From: an uncultured Bacilli bacterium
GTDB taxonomy: Bacteria > Bacillota_I > Bacilli_A > RFN20 > CAG-826
Assembly: GCA_944363525.1 (NCBI GenBank)
Contig: CALVUF010000003.1
Coordinates: forward strand, 106,306-170,305
Direction: 5' to 3'
Length of the DNA: 64,000 nucleotides
Shown here: piece after piece, positions 41,973 to 50,867 of the stretch
How positions within the stretch are numbered: the first letter of the stretch is position 1
Layout: every line of letters starts with the position of its first letter
Notes under the pieces: generated by a model
Told to the model about the DNA's origin: nothing
The model's input: only the letters and a program-made list of their open reading frames with translations
The model's database searches: none
Translations under genes and position numbers: made by a program

Positions 41973-42751
41973 CTAAAGAGCTTATTCAATTCATAGGCTA
42001 CGCCTTCCTCGGCGTGGCCTTTTTCCGTTCGGGGGAAGTCGAGTTTGGCTTGGCTATCGGCTAAAAGGAATGGATGGCCAACCAATGAAAGCATCGGTTC
42101 ATCATTGGTTGAATCCCCAAAGGCATAGCAATCCTTCGGATCGAGATGGAAATGATTAAGCAATAGGGCCAAGGCTTTCCCTTTATCGACGTCATCCCGG
42201 GTGATTTCGGAATAGGTTGAGCTGACCCAATGACGGAACTTAAACCCCTTTTGCTTTTCGACGATCTCCTTTAGCCGTTCATCGTAACGGTGGGGGCAGC
42301 GGAGTAAGCAAGCCATTAAGCCAGAGGGAGGCAATTCCTTCTCTTCGCCTAAATGGACTTCCATTCCTTCAAAGGGGAAGTAACGGGATAAGTAAGCATC
42401 GTGGTGGAGCGAATAAATGGCCTTTTTATCCTCACAGGCGAAAGAGGTAAGGAAAGATTTCCCTTCCTCATAAACCTGTTTGAGCTTTTCCGTCTCTAGA
42501 CTTAGGTAAAGAAGTGGTTCAAGGAAAGGCGAAAGATAAACCGCCGCCCCGTTATAGCAGATAAGAGGGAGGGATAATTGAAGTTCCGCGCAGAGTTTCC
42601 GCATTGAGCGGAGCGGCCTTCCCGAGGCGAGGATGATCAAGTAATCGGAGGATAAAACGCGCAAAAGCCTTTTGGTTTGGTTCCCTAATTTGCCTTTGCC
42701 GTTTAATAAAGTGCCATCGAGGTCGAGGGCGATGGCCCCTTTATAATTCAT
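41969..42751 (-). CDS. Cof-type HAD-IIB hydrolase
   Basis: 260 residues. ALDLDGTLLNGKGKL (motif I), LASGRPLRS (motif II), KGKALALLLNHF (motif III Lys) and YAFGDSTNDEPML (motif IV). Likely a sugar-phosphate or flavin phosphatase; the substrate is unknown. It starts 11 bp inside the end of trpS and is co-transcribed with it. Confidence 0.92.
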   Translation of the reverse strand: MNYKGAIALDLDGTLLNGKGKLGNQTKRLLRVLSSDYLIILASGRPLRSMRKLCAELQLSLPLICYNGAAVYLSPFLEPLLYLSLETEKLKQVYEEGKSFLTSFACEDKKAIYSLHHDAYLSRYFPFEGMEVHLGEEKELPPSGLMACLLRCPHRYDERLKEIVEKQKGFKFRHWVSSTYSEITRDDVDKGKALALLLNHFHLDPKDCYAFGDSTNDEPMLSLVGHPFLLADSQAKLDFPRTEKGHAEEGVAYELNKLFS

Positions 42752-43730
42752 CGATATCCAAGAGCCCGACGGCGTTTTGAACCCTTTTCAGAGTTTGGTG
42801 GGCGATTTGCTTGGCTTTTTGCGCCCCTTCCCGCAAAACGGAAAGATATTCGCCGGATTCGCGGATCTGCTTATACCGTTCCTGGAAGGGCCCAATCTCC
42901 TCGATGACCGCTTCGGCGACCGCTTTCTTGAAGTCGCCATAACGGGCCGAGGCGAATTGTTGCTCGGCTTCCTCGATGCCCATCCCTTTGATCGAGGCGT
43001 AGATGGTTAAGAGGTTCGAGATGCCGGGCTTATTCTCTTTGTCGAATTTGACTTCTGAGCCGGAGTCGGTCTTGGCCGACATGATCTTCTTCCGGATGGT
43101 GGCTAAATCGTCTTTTAAGAAGATGTCGCCCTTCGGATCGGATTTGCTCATCTTGACGCTCGGGTCGGTTAAGGACATGATCCGGGCCCCGACTTTGTTC
43201 ATCTGGTATTTGGGCTCGACTAAGACCTCCCCATAACGGGCGTTGAACCGCTTGACCAAATCGCGGGTCAATTCGACGTGCTGGATCTGGTCTTCCCCGA
43301 CCGGGACGACGTCGGCATCGTATAAGACGATGTCGGAAGCCATCAGGACCGGATAGGCGAATAAGCCTAAGCCGATGGCGCTTTGCTTGAGCTTGGCGCT
43401 TTTGTCCTTGAACTGGGTCATCCGCGACAGCTCGCCCATATATAGGTAATTTTGCAAAATGGCGTTTAATTCGGCGTGTTCGGAGACGCTCGACTGGAGG
43501 AAGATGGTGGTCTTCTTCGGGTCGAGCCCCGAGGCGAGGTAGAAACTGGCGACGTCGCGGGTATTCTCCCGTAAGAAATCCGGGTCGATCGGCAAGGTCA
43601 AGGCGTGGAGATCGGCGATGAAGATGAACACCTCGCCGCTGTCTTGGAAGTCCTTGAAGTGCTTCAAGGCCCCGATATAGTTGCCCAAGGTTAAGTTCCC
43701 GGTTGGTTTGATTCCCGATAGTATCCGCAT
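42741..43730 (-). CDS. trpS: tryptophanyl-tRNA synthetase
   Basis: 329-residue class I synthetase. SGIKPTGNLTLGNYIGALK holds the HIGH-like motif (TLGN), MASDIVLYDADVVPVGEDQ is the Trp-AMP pocket and KMSKSDPKG is the KMSKS loop. GGAGG precedes the ATG, and a TATAAT lies about 25 nt upstream, too close for a T-box leader. Confidence 0.96.
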   Translation of the reverse strand: MRILSGIKPTGNLTLGNYIGALKHFKDFQDSGEVFIFIADLHALTLPIDPDFLRENTRDVASFYLASGLDPKKTTIFLQSSVSEHAELNAILQNYLYMGELSRMTQFKDKSAKLKQSAIGLGLFAYPVLMASDIVLYDADVVPVGEDQIQHVELTRDLVKRFNARYGEVLVEPKYQMNKVGARIMSLTDPSVKMSKSDPKGDIFLKDDLATIRKKIMSAKTDSGSEVKFDKENKPGISNLLTIYASIKGMGIEEAEQQFASARYGDFKKAVAEAVIEEIGPFQERYKQIRESGEYLSVLREGAQKAKQIAHQTLKRVQNAVGLLDIDEL

Positions 43731-43846
43731 GTTGTTGCCTCCAAGCGCCTCATTATAGGCCGATGGGGGAAGGAGTGAAAAAAGTTTTCTCTCGCGATCG
43801 GTTTTCTAATGAAAACCCGTTTCCGGCCGGTGTATACTTTTCCCGT

Positions 43847-44296
43847 ATGATCAAGGTGTACACCTCCCCGTCCTGCTCCTCTTGCCGCAAGGTCAAAAAG
43901 TACTTCGATGAGCATGGGGTCGCGTATGAAGCGAAGGACATCTTCTCCGGCAACCTCAAGACCGAGGACTTGAAAGAGGTCATCGCCAAATGCGAGAACG
44001 GCACCGACGATATCATCTCCAAGCGGTCGAAGATCGTCCAGGAGAACCACATCGATTTCGATGATATGACCATCTCGCAGCTCATCGAATTCATCAAAGC
44101 CCACCCCTCGGTGCTCAAACGGCCGATCATCGTCGATGACCACCGGGTGCAGGTCGGCTACAACGAGGAGGACATCCTCGGCTTCGTCCCGAGGGCCCGT
44201 CAATTGGCGGAGCTCTTCTGCAATCCTTCCGATTGCGAGAAATACCCCTTTTGCGAACATGCCCAGGATAAGTTGGGCGGAAAGGACAGCCAATGA
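43847..44296 (+). CDS. spx: Spx/ArsC-family regulator
   Basis: 149 residues. VYTSPSCSSCRKVKKYFDEHG holds the CxxC redox switch, and LKRPIIVDDHRVQVGYNEEDI is the Spx/ArsC RPI box. Spx binds the RNA polymerase alpha C-terminal domain and reprogrammes transcription under thiol stress. The C-terminus is slightly longer than usual and has two extra Cys (CEKYPFCEH). TATACT ends 8 nt before the ATG, with no Shine-Dalgarno. The following membrane protein gene overlaps by 4 bp. Confidence 0.9.
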   Translation: MIKVYTSPSCSSCRKVKKYFDEHGVAYEAKDIFSGNLKTEDLKEVIAKCENGTDDIISKRSKIVQENHIDFDDMTISQLIEFIKAHPSVLKRPIIVDDHRVQVGYNEEDILGFVPRARQLAELFCNPSDCEKYPFCEHAQDKLGGKDSQ

Positions 44297-45018
44297 AATC
44301 GAACAAACTCCGGAGCCCCGTCTTCATCTTCTTCTTCTTTTTAGCCGTCTTGCTCGCTTTCCTGCTTCTGGGTTATAAGGCCTATGGGGAAACGGTTGAT
44401 TTCCTTAAGGCCAAGCAATTCGCTCTCGATCCGTTATTGGATTTCCTAAAAGCCTCGGGCATCGGCTTAGGGTTAACCCTTGGGGGAATCCTCTTCCTGA
44501 TTTGCTTCTTCACCGGCGTCTTCGCCAAATCTCGCCCGGTCATCCTTTTATCCTCTTTATTCTGCCTCCTGGTCTTCTTGGCCTCCGGCGTCGTTCTCTT
44601 GTTTGGGACCAACTTCGATACTTATAACACCACCTTATTGTCGTTGGATTATTGGAAGTCCGCCTTTACTTCCGGTTTCGCTGGATTATCCGTTCCGTGC
44701 TTATTGATCGGTTACGTCTTGACCTTCCTCTTCGCCTTCTTGGTGGTCTGTCTCCGGTATGAAAAATCCCGTTCGGCCTTCTCGGTCGTCATCGGGATCT
44801 TAGCCTTCGTCTTCGGCTTAGCCGGGACTGCCCTCTCCTTACCTTATAAGCAACTCATCGATAACCCGGAGACCTTAAAGGAACTCGACGTCATCTTCAA
44901 CTTGCTGGCCTATTTCGCCCCGGCTTTGATGGGAATCGCGACCTTAGGGCTTGCTTGCTACCGGCCGAAGCAGATTCCGGTCGAGCTGGCCGCTGAGCCG
45001 AAGGTTGTTCGGATCTAA
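44293..45018 (+). CDS. polytopic membrane protein of unknown function
   Basis: 241 residues with about six hydrophobic segments (near 10-30, 52-72, 80-104, 130-160, 168-188 and 205-225). It overlaps spx by 4 bp (ATGA), so it is translationally coupled to a redox regulator. No family recognised. A bidirectional terminator follows. Confidence 0.75.
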   Translation: MKSNKLRSPVFIFFFFLAVLLAFLLLGYKAYGETVDFLKAKQFALDPLLDFLKASGIGLGLTLGGILFLICFFTGVFAKSRPVILLSSLFCLLVFLASGVVLLFGTNFDTYNTTLLSLDYWKSAFTSGFAGLSVPCLLIGYVLTFLFAFLVVCLRYEKSRSAFSVVIGILAFVFGLAGTALSLPYKQLIDNPETLKELDVIFNLLAYFAPALMGIATLGLACYRPKQIPVELAAEPKVVRI

Positions 45019-45034
45019 TTGCTCTAGACATTAA

Positions 45035-45060
45035 AAAAGCAGGCCCGCGAGCCTGCTTTT
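45035..45060. terminator. bidirectional terminator
   Basis: AAAAGCAGGC / GCCTGCTTTT serves both the membrane protein gene and the convergent CYTH gene. Confidence 0.9.
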
Positions 45061-45075
45061 CGTTTGCTTGAATGA

Positions 45076-45648
45076 TTACTTTTCCAAGGCTTCCATCGCC
45101 CGGCGGGTCTTGCTGGCTTTGGAGAAGGGGGCCTTGATGCCGTTTTTGTGGAACAGGGTCGAGAGGATGTTCTCGGCGCCGCCTAAGTTGTTGTACTCGA
45201 ATTCGATCTCGTAATCGGTCTTGCCATAATAGGTGTTCCGGTCGATCGAGAGGAGGCCGCCTTCGTATTCGACGTCGATCCGGTCGGTGGTGAGGGAGGT
45301 TAGGATCTTCAAGGTATTGATGTCGATGTCGAGCATGGTGAGGAAGCGGACCAAGTCGCCTTTGGGGAAGACGTTATGGTCGCGGAATTCCTCGAACTGG
45401 GCTTTGGTGATGGGGGCGTTCTTTTCCAATAGGCCCTGGGATAAGGGGGTCTTGAGGGTCAATTCGTAGTTCCCGTCTTTCTCCCTGATCCGGAGGGCGA
45501 TCCCTTCCTTGTTCAGGATCCGGTCATCCGAATCGATGTAGTAGTTGGTTTGGGTATAACGGGGGGAGGAGGGGAAGAGTTTGGAAAGCTTCCGATAATC
45601 GTCTTGGCTCACGAGGGCCTTGGCTTCGATTTCAATGGCATTGCTCAT
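45076..45648 (-). CDS. CYTH-domain triphosphatase
   Basis: 190 residues. IEIEAKAL gives the ExExK signature; RIREKDGNYELTLKTP and YEIEFEYNN supply the basic and acidic tunnel residues. CYTH enzymes hydrolyse inorganic tripolyphosphate or thiamine triphosphate, or form (p)ppGpp-linked enzymes. GAGGT precedes the ATG, and a TGCTATAAT box lies about 20 nt upstream. Confidence 0.92.
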   Translation of the reverse strand: MSNAIEIEAKALVSQDDYRKLSKLFPSSPRYTQTNYYIDSDDRILNKEGIALRIREKDGNYELTLKTPLSQGLLEKNAPITKAQFEEFRDHNVFPKGDLVRFLTMLDIDINTLKILTSLTTDRIDVEYEGGLLSIDRNTYYGKTDYEIEFEYNNLGGAENILSTLFHKNGIKAPFSKASKTRRAMEALEK

Positions 45649-45704
45649 AAAAATTACCTCGTGTGGTATTATAGCAAGGTCTCGCCTAAGGAGTTAGGGA
45701 AAGT

Positions 45705-46073
45705 ATGCTCATCTCATTCAATCGTTTCTTGCAGGATTACGGCTTATATTTGGCCATCGGGGTGGCGGCGTTAATCGTCATCGTCATCTTGGCCATCCTC
45801 TTGCCTTATTACCTTAAAAGGAAGAAAGAGAAACCGGCCCCCCGCCTAATCGATAAGACCGCCTACGTGACCGCGCTCGGAGGGGCGGAGAATATCCTCT
45901 CCAAAGAGTTAAAAGGCTCGCGGATTGTCTTGCATCTAGCGGACAACAGCAAAGTCGACAAAGAGAAACTAAAAGAAGCCGGGGTCGACGGCTTCATCCT
46001 CATGAGCGATAAGCTCACTTTGGTATTAAAAGGCGACGCCGAGGCCGCCTATAAGACTATCTTCGGGGAGTGA
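45705..46073 (+). CDS. membrane-anchored PTS EIIB-like protein lacking the phosphorylation Cys
   Basis: 122 residues. One transmembrane helix (residues 14-38), a basic linker, then a glucose-type EIIB fold: TALGGAENILSKEL, SRIVLHLADNSKVD, LKEAGVDGFILM, DAEAAYKTIFG. In functional EIIB the segment between GGxENI and the R-strand contains the phosphorylated Cys (DxCxTRLR); here it reads ELKGSRI with no Cys. So it cannot carry phosphate by the usual route and may be a sensor or scaffold. AAGGAG is 13 nt upstream. Confidence 0.8.
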   Translation: MLISFNRFLQDYGLYLAIGVAALIVIVILAILLPYYLKRKKEKPAPRLIDKTAYVTALGGAENILSKELKGSRIVLHLADNSKVDKEKLKEAGVDGFILMSDKLTLVLKGDAEAAYKTIFGE

Positions 46074-46605
46074 AGACGTGGGCTTGCAGGTCCTCAACCG
46101 GCAAGCCCATGACGTTGTGATAGCTTCCTTCAATTCGTTCGATCAACGGGTAATCATCCTGGATTCCATACGCCCCGGCTTTGTCGAGGGGACGAAACTT
46201 TTGAATGTATTCCCGTATTTGCTCATCACTTAGCTTGTTGAAGTAGACGTAGGTCCGGACCGAACGGGTGATCTCTTTCCCTTTCCCGATATAGCAATAA
46301 CCGGAGACGACCACTTGCTTTTGGCCCGATTGGGACTTCAGCATCCTGAAGGCCTCGTCTTCGTCTTTCGGCTTCCCTAAGACTCGGTTATGGAGGATGA
46401 CGACGGTGTCGCAGGCAAGGATCTCATCATTCGGATGGTCCTTTAAGACGGCATAGGCTTTCATCTTCGCTTCCTGCAACGGCGTTTCCGAAGCCGAGAC
46501 CTGGAGCCAGGATTCATCGACCACCGGCTTAACGATGACGAATTCCGGAACCAAAAGCTTCAATAGTTCCTGCCTTCGCGGGGAAGAGGAGGCGAGGATG
46601 AACAT
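46057..46605 (-). CDS. maf: Maf-like nucleotide pyrophosphatase
   Basis: 182 residues. FILASSSPRRQELL is the diagnostic N-terminus; DEILACDTVVILHNRVLGKP and DKAGAYGIQDDYPLIERIEG complete the site. Maf proteins hydrolyse non-canonical or modified NTPs. The ATG overlaps the RNase J stop by 1 bp, and the 3' end overlaps the convergent gene by 17 bp. Confidence 0.95.
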   Translation of the reverse strand: MFILASSSPRRQELLKLLVPEFVIVKPVVDESWLQVSASETPLQEAKMKAYAVLKDHPNDEILACDTVVILHNRVLGKPKDEDEAFRMLKSQSGQKQVVVSGYCYIGKGKEITRSVRTYVYFNKLSDEQIREYIQKFRPLDKAGAYGIQDDYPLIERIEGSYHNVMGLPVEDLQAHVFTPRR

Positions 46606-48275
46606 TACTTATCCTCTGACATGACGGCGATGAGGATCATCGGGCGCCGGCCGGTCTTTCTTTCGACGTATTTGGCGACGACGTTTTTGATCGCTTGCTT
46701 CAGCTCGGCGAATTCGTAATCGCCCCCGCCGACGATCTTCCGGGCTTCCTCTTCAGCCCGCATCTGGGCATGGCGGACGACGTGGGTCTCTTCCGAGGCC
46801 GAGAACCCACGGGCATAGACGATCGGCGGGACCAGCAATCCTTTGTCTTTGGCGATGGTCAGGATGACGGTGACGAGCCCATCGTTTTTCATCACATCGC
46901 GGTCAGAAAGGATATTGCCGGAGATCCCGTCTAAGTCATTGCCGTCGATATAGACGTCCTCGGCGGAGATATGGGCCCCGGTCCGGCGGACCTGGTGTTT
47001 GTAAAGTTCCAGCATGTCCCCGTTATCGCAGACGAAGACATGGTCATCGCTCATCCCGAGCTCTTTGGCGATCTCGCCATGGAGGACCAACATCCGGTAC
47101 TCGCCATGGACCGGCATGAAATAACGGGGTTGGGTGAGCCGCTGCATGAGGCGGAGTTCTTGCCGCGAGGGATGGCCGGAAGAATGGAGGGAGAAGGCTA
47201 AGGAGTTCTGTTTGACGTCGGCCCCTTGCTTGACCAGGTTATTGACCAGCCGATCGACCAATAAGCCATTGCCCGGGATCGGGTTGGAGGAGAAGATGAC
47301 GGTGTCGCCGGGAATGATCGAGGTATTGCGGTTGTCCCCCGAGACGATCCGGGAGAGGGCCGCCATCGGCTCACCTTGGGAACCGGTGCAGATGATGCAG
47401 ATCTCGTTGAGCTTGTAGTTACGGAGCATCGTCTCCTCGACGATCGAGGCGTCGGGGATCTTGATGTAACCGTATTCCCGGGCGATGGAGATGACGTTTT
47501 TCATCGACCGCCCTAAGATGCAGATCTTCCGTTTATGGGCGACCGCGACTTCGACGACCTGCTGGATCCGGTTGATGTTGCTTGAGAAGGTCGAGACGAT
47601 GATTCGGCCGGGGGCTTTCTCGAATATCTCCTCGACGCCAGACCGGACGTTGGTTTCGCTCGGGGTATAGCCTTCTAACTCGGCATTGGTGGAGTCAGCC
47701 ATCAATAAGTCGACCCCTTCGGTCCCGAGGCGGGCCAATTTATTTATCTCGAAATTGGGTCCGACCGGGGTCAAGTCGATCTTGAAGTCGCCGGTTTCGA
47801 TGATCCGGCCCTGCGGGGTGTCGATGCAGATGCCATAGGAATCGGGGATCGAGTGGGTGACCCGGAAGAAGGAGACGGTGAACTCATCGCCGATTTTGAT
47901 GACCGAATCGGCGTCGTATTCGACGATCTTGACCGGGTCCTTGATTCGGTTGTCCTCGAGTTTGTGGCGGATTAAGGCCGCCGCCAAACGGGGAGCATAA
48001 ATAACCGGGATATAGATCGAGCGGACTAAGAAAGGGATGCCGCCGATATGGTCTTCGTGGCCATGGGTGATGAAGAGGGCCTTGACTTTATTCCGGTTGT
48101 TTTTGAGGTAGGTGTAATCGGGGATGACGTAATCGACGCCGGGGAGGTTGGCCTCCGGGAAACGGACGCCGGCATCGACCATGATAAGCGAACGGTCGCC
48201 TTCGAAGCAGTAGGTGTTCTTCCCGACTTCCCCGAGTCCTCCGAGCGCGTAAATGCTAATAGGCGAATTGGTCAT
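46605..48275 (-). CDS. rnj: ribonuclease J
   Basis: 556 residues. Metallo-beta-lactamase core with THGHEDHIGGIPF (zinc box), beta-CASP region with STFSSNINRIQQV and the SHxSGH-like LHSSGHPSR, and a C-terminal domain ending in RKTGRRPMILIAVM. It has 5'-3' exonuclease and endonuclease activity in mRNA decay. GGAAG precedes the ATG. Confidence 0.96.
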   Translation of the reverse strand: MTNSPISIYALGGLGEVGKNTYCFEGDRSLIMVDAGVRFPEANLPGVDYVIPDYTYLKNNRNKVKALFITHGHEDHIGGIPFLVRSIYIPVIYAPRLAAALIRHKLEDNRIKDPVKIVEYDADSVIKIGDEFTVSFFRVTHSIPDSYGICIDTPQGRIIETGDFKIDLTPVGPNFEINKLARLGTEGVDLLMADSTNAELEGYTPSETNVRSGVEEIFEKAPGRIIVSTFSSNINRIQQVVEVAVAHKRKICILGRSMKNVISIAREYGYIKIPDASIVEETMLRNYKLNEICIICTGSQGEPMAALSRIVSGDNRNTSIIPGDTVIFSSNPIPGNGLLVDRLVNNLVKQGADVKQNSLAFSLHSSGHPSRQELRLMQRLTQPRYFMPVHGEYRMLVLHGEIAKELGMSDDHVFVCDNGDMLELYKHQVRRTGAHISAEDVYIDGNDLDGISGNILSDRDVMKNDGLVTVILTIAKDKGLLVPPIVYARGFSASEETHVVRHAQMRAEEEARKIVGGGDYEFAELKQAIKNVVAKYVERKTGRRPMILIAVMSEDK

Positions 48276-48329
48276 AATAACTTCCTTGCTGAAACCTTAT
48301 GCTGGATATGGTTTGCTGCTTGCAAGTGA

Positions 48330-48363
48330 AATATAACATAAATAAACCCCCTGTAAACAGGGG
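48330..48363 (-). promoter_or_regulatory. RNase J promoter overlapping a palindrome
   Basis: On the minus strand TTTACA (48357-48352), 16 bp, TATATT (48335-48330). The -35 sits in the perfect palindrome CCCCTGTAAACAGGGG (48348-48363), which could be an operator or weak terminator. Confidence 0.55.
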
Positions 48364-48508
48364 AAAGGCTGAAAGCGCTTCAAATATCGGAACTTATTGT
48401 GTTTCATTGGCATCTCTTTTGATTCTTTGGGCTTGGCAGCGCACTTAATGTTTTTTATTGACCAATAATATATGCTAGTTAATATGAATATGAGCAAGGA
48501 GAATCATT

Positions 48509-50233
48509 ATGTGGATTTTGCCAATTTGTTCATTGCTACTCAGTGTTTTTAACTCACACTACAATTTCCCTGAGGTGCAAACTTCAAATCCCGCATTTGC
48601 TAATGACTGTTATGCGTCCGACTTTGCTCTAAAACCAGAAATGTCTGGTCCCTCCATATCCAATGAAAATTATGCTGTCCCAAGCAGTATTCAGACGAAT
48701 TATTTAAATTGCTTTCCTACTGATTATTATTCTGTTAAGCATTTTGATATGGTGAGTTATTTTGCAAACCTAGTCGAATTTTGCCCTGCCAATAATTTAG
48801 GCTCTTGTGGATATGTTTCTCTTATTCAATTATTGTCTTATTTCGATACTTTTAAAAACGATGATGTTATTCCTGAGCAGTACGACGAAACGGTTTTGAC
48901 TGAATCATGGGAGGAAGCAGCATTAAGATCGCCTGGCGTTGAGAGAAATTCGTTTTCCAATGGTGGTGGGTTGAGCTACATGGATTTTTGTTATTCTCAT
49001 CGTGGCACCGACCTCCAATCTGAACTTACTGTGATTTTTAATGAATTGAGCAAGAATGTAACAGCTGGTTCTTTTGAGCCCGGAATTCATCTTAACGATT
49101 ACAACAAGTTATTAAATTGTTTTTATGGAGAAGAAGAGAATCCTTTTTACCGTGTTGGTTATGGGGATGCGGGGACGATTGATGTTTCTGACCCCAAAGT
49201 GTTTCTTGAGTTTGAGGATCAAGTAAAAAAGTTTGTCCAATCAGGCATGCCCGTCGTTGCTCACATTGGTGTTCCTAATCAACAGTCAGTTTTGGGGCAA
49301 CTTCACTCCGTTGTCGTTTATGATATTGATGCTAGTGGCAATCTTTACGCTAATTTTGGATGGGGCAACGGTTATACTCACAAAAAACTTTTTGAGCCCG
49401 GAGGGTATGAATATATCTATGCGTTTTGTGCCTATGATTTGAAAACCAACATTCGGCACAAGCACTCTAATAATTATATTGTCGACAACGAGCATTATTG
49501 CGGTTGTAATTTTGTGGATAAACCAGGCGTTTTGACTGGTGGTGAATACGATAATATTCCGCCGACATTCTTTTGGATGAAAGACCGAAACAATGCTGAT
49601 GAGTTTTTCCAAGTATCGGTCTTGAAAAATGGCTTTTCGAATGATGCGTATTTTAGTCTTGATACGGATTTCAACGCATTTACGCTTCCTATGAATGTTT
49701 GGGAATCTATACTTGCGAGTAAGGCTACTTATTACGTTCGCATTAAAAGATATTGGAATGACTTGTTTATTTCTGAAGATAAGCAAATTTTCGGTACGCC
49801 TAAAAGCGGCTCTTTAATTGCCACGAACATAAACGTCTCTGAGTTGTCTATTACTGAGCAGTTTTTTGATTCGGAGATTACTAAACCAGCCTTTATTTCC
49901 GGAGGTATATTTACTTATAAATATCTTCGCTCATCCTTAATTGACGGATCGCTTTGCTTGTCTTCTAACAAGATTCAAAAAGGGAAAGCTTACATCGAAT
50001 TTAGTTACTTTAAGCCAATCATGCGCGTTGATTTTAAGGCATTTCTCTGGTCACTTAATGAAAACGTTGACGCTACTCACTTTGAGGTTCAATACAAAAA
50101 TAGCCAAGGAACATGGATTTCTTTTGAAGACATCATCCTTGATTTGCCGAGTGGGAAAAGCAACTCAGAACCATTTTCATATATAATCCCTGTCAAAACA
50201 TCGTCTGTTCGTTTTTTACTCATATACCAATAA
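48509..50233 (+). CDS. secreted papain-like cysteine peptidase (C39/C10-like), AT-rich
   Basis: 574 residues. A short signal peptide (MWILPICSLLLSVFNS) is followed by a domain with a Cys box NNLGSCGYVSLIQLLSYFD (Cys100), a His box GQLHSVVVYDIDASGN (His266) and ANFGWGNG (Asn282), the order and spacing of papain-fold C10/C39-like peptidases. The C-terminal 250 residues look like beta-sandwich adhesion or binding domains. Base composition is far more AT-rich than the neighbours, suggesting transfer or secreted-gene bias. AAGGAG precedes the ATG. Activity is inferred only. Confidence 0.8.
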   Translation: MWILPICSLLLSVFNSHYNFPEVQTSNPAFANDCYASDFALKPEMSGPSISNENYAVPSSIQTNYLNCFPTDYYSVKHFDMVSYFANLVEFCPANNLGSCGYVSLIQLLSYFDTFKNDDVIPEQYDETVLTESWEEAALRSPGVERNSFSNGGGLSYMDFCYSHRGTDLQSELTVIFNELSKNVTAGSFEPGIHLNDYNKLLNCFYGEEENPFYRVGYGDAGTIDVSDPKVFLEFEDQVKKFVQSGMPVVAHIGVPNQQSVLGQLHSVVVYDIDASGNLYANFGWGNGYTHKKLFEPGGYEYIYAFCAYDLKTNIRHKHSNNYIVDNEHYCGCNFVDKPGVLTGGEYDNIPPTFFWMKDRNNADEFFQVSVLKNGFSNDAYFSLDTDFNAFTLPMNVWESILASKATYYVRIKRYWNDLFISEDKQIFGTPKSGSLIATNINVSELSITEQFFDSEITKPAFISGGIFTYKYLRSSLIDGSLCLSSNKIQKGKAYIEFSYFKPIMRVDFKAFLWSLNENVDATHFEVQYKNSQGTWISFEDIILDLPSGKSNSEPFSYIIPVKTSSVRFLLIYQ

Positions 50234-50307
50234 TAGTCAAAGCGAAATGGATTCTGGCAGAGTTGGATTGGAAGGATTGAAATTTTATGCTTAAGGACTT
50301 TATAGCA

Positions 50308-50847
50308 ATGAAATATCAATTGATAGTTGCTTCTTTGGCGATTGGTTGTAGCCTCTCATCCTGCGGTGTTTTCGGAAAGAAGGTATCGTACGATTATGAT
50401 TTTGCGAGCGAAACTGTCACTGTCGCCCCTTCTACTCAAGACCTTGATTTGTACTTGCAATCCGGTGACCGCTATTTTGGCGTTGCCCTTCCCGGAGATA
50501 AAGTTTTTGAGGACAATGACGGGCGAGCGACGATCGAATTTGGAGATTATGAGCTTCGGCGCATTGTTCCTTTAGCCGTTCCGGGGACCGGGCCTGCGGA
50601 TGATTGGTATTGCCTTGACGGGGATGGCGACGTGGTTTTCCCTAATGGAGAAAAAGCTTCCTCAGGTTATTTCGTTGATGATAACTTAAAGGAGCTTATT
50701 ACTAGCGAGGAAGCAATCGGCCGCTATTTAAATGGGGATACTCCGTATGCTTGGGGCTATTCCGATCGGATTGACGATTCGGATTCTCCGGATGTTTTCG
50801 TCTCGTTGGCCTGTTTCTTGTTTAACCCTAGGGAAGGCCGAAAATAA
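50308..50847 (+). CDS. lipoprotein of unknown function
   Basis: 179 residues from the ATG at 50308, which gives a clean lipoprotein signal MKYQLIVASLAIGCSLSSCG with lipobox LSSC. An ATG seven codons upstream (50287) is also in frame. The mature part is acidic, with Asp-rich loops (YCLDGDGDVVFPNGE). Not recognised. It follows the cysteine peptidase gene by 74 bp and may be co-transcribed; its composition is intermediate. Confidence 0.75.
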   Translation: MKYQLIVASLAIGCSLSSCGVFGKKVSYDYDFASETVTVAPSTQDLDLYLQSGDRYFGVALPGDKVFEDNDGRATIEFGDYELRRIVPLAVPGTGPADDWYCLDGDGDVVFPNGEKASSGYFVDDNLKELITSEEAIGRYLNGDTPYAWGYSDRIDDSDSPDVFVSLACFLFNPREGRK

Positions 50848-50867
50848 CTTTGTTATCGAGTCTTTTT

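Noticed and set aside
43731..43846. T-box leaders upstream of trpS, argS or proS
   Set aside because: The promoter-to-start distances are too short, and no TGGNACCGCG motif or T-box specifier stem is visible.
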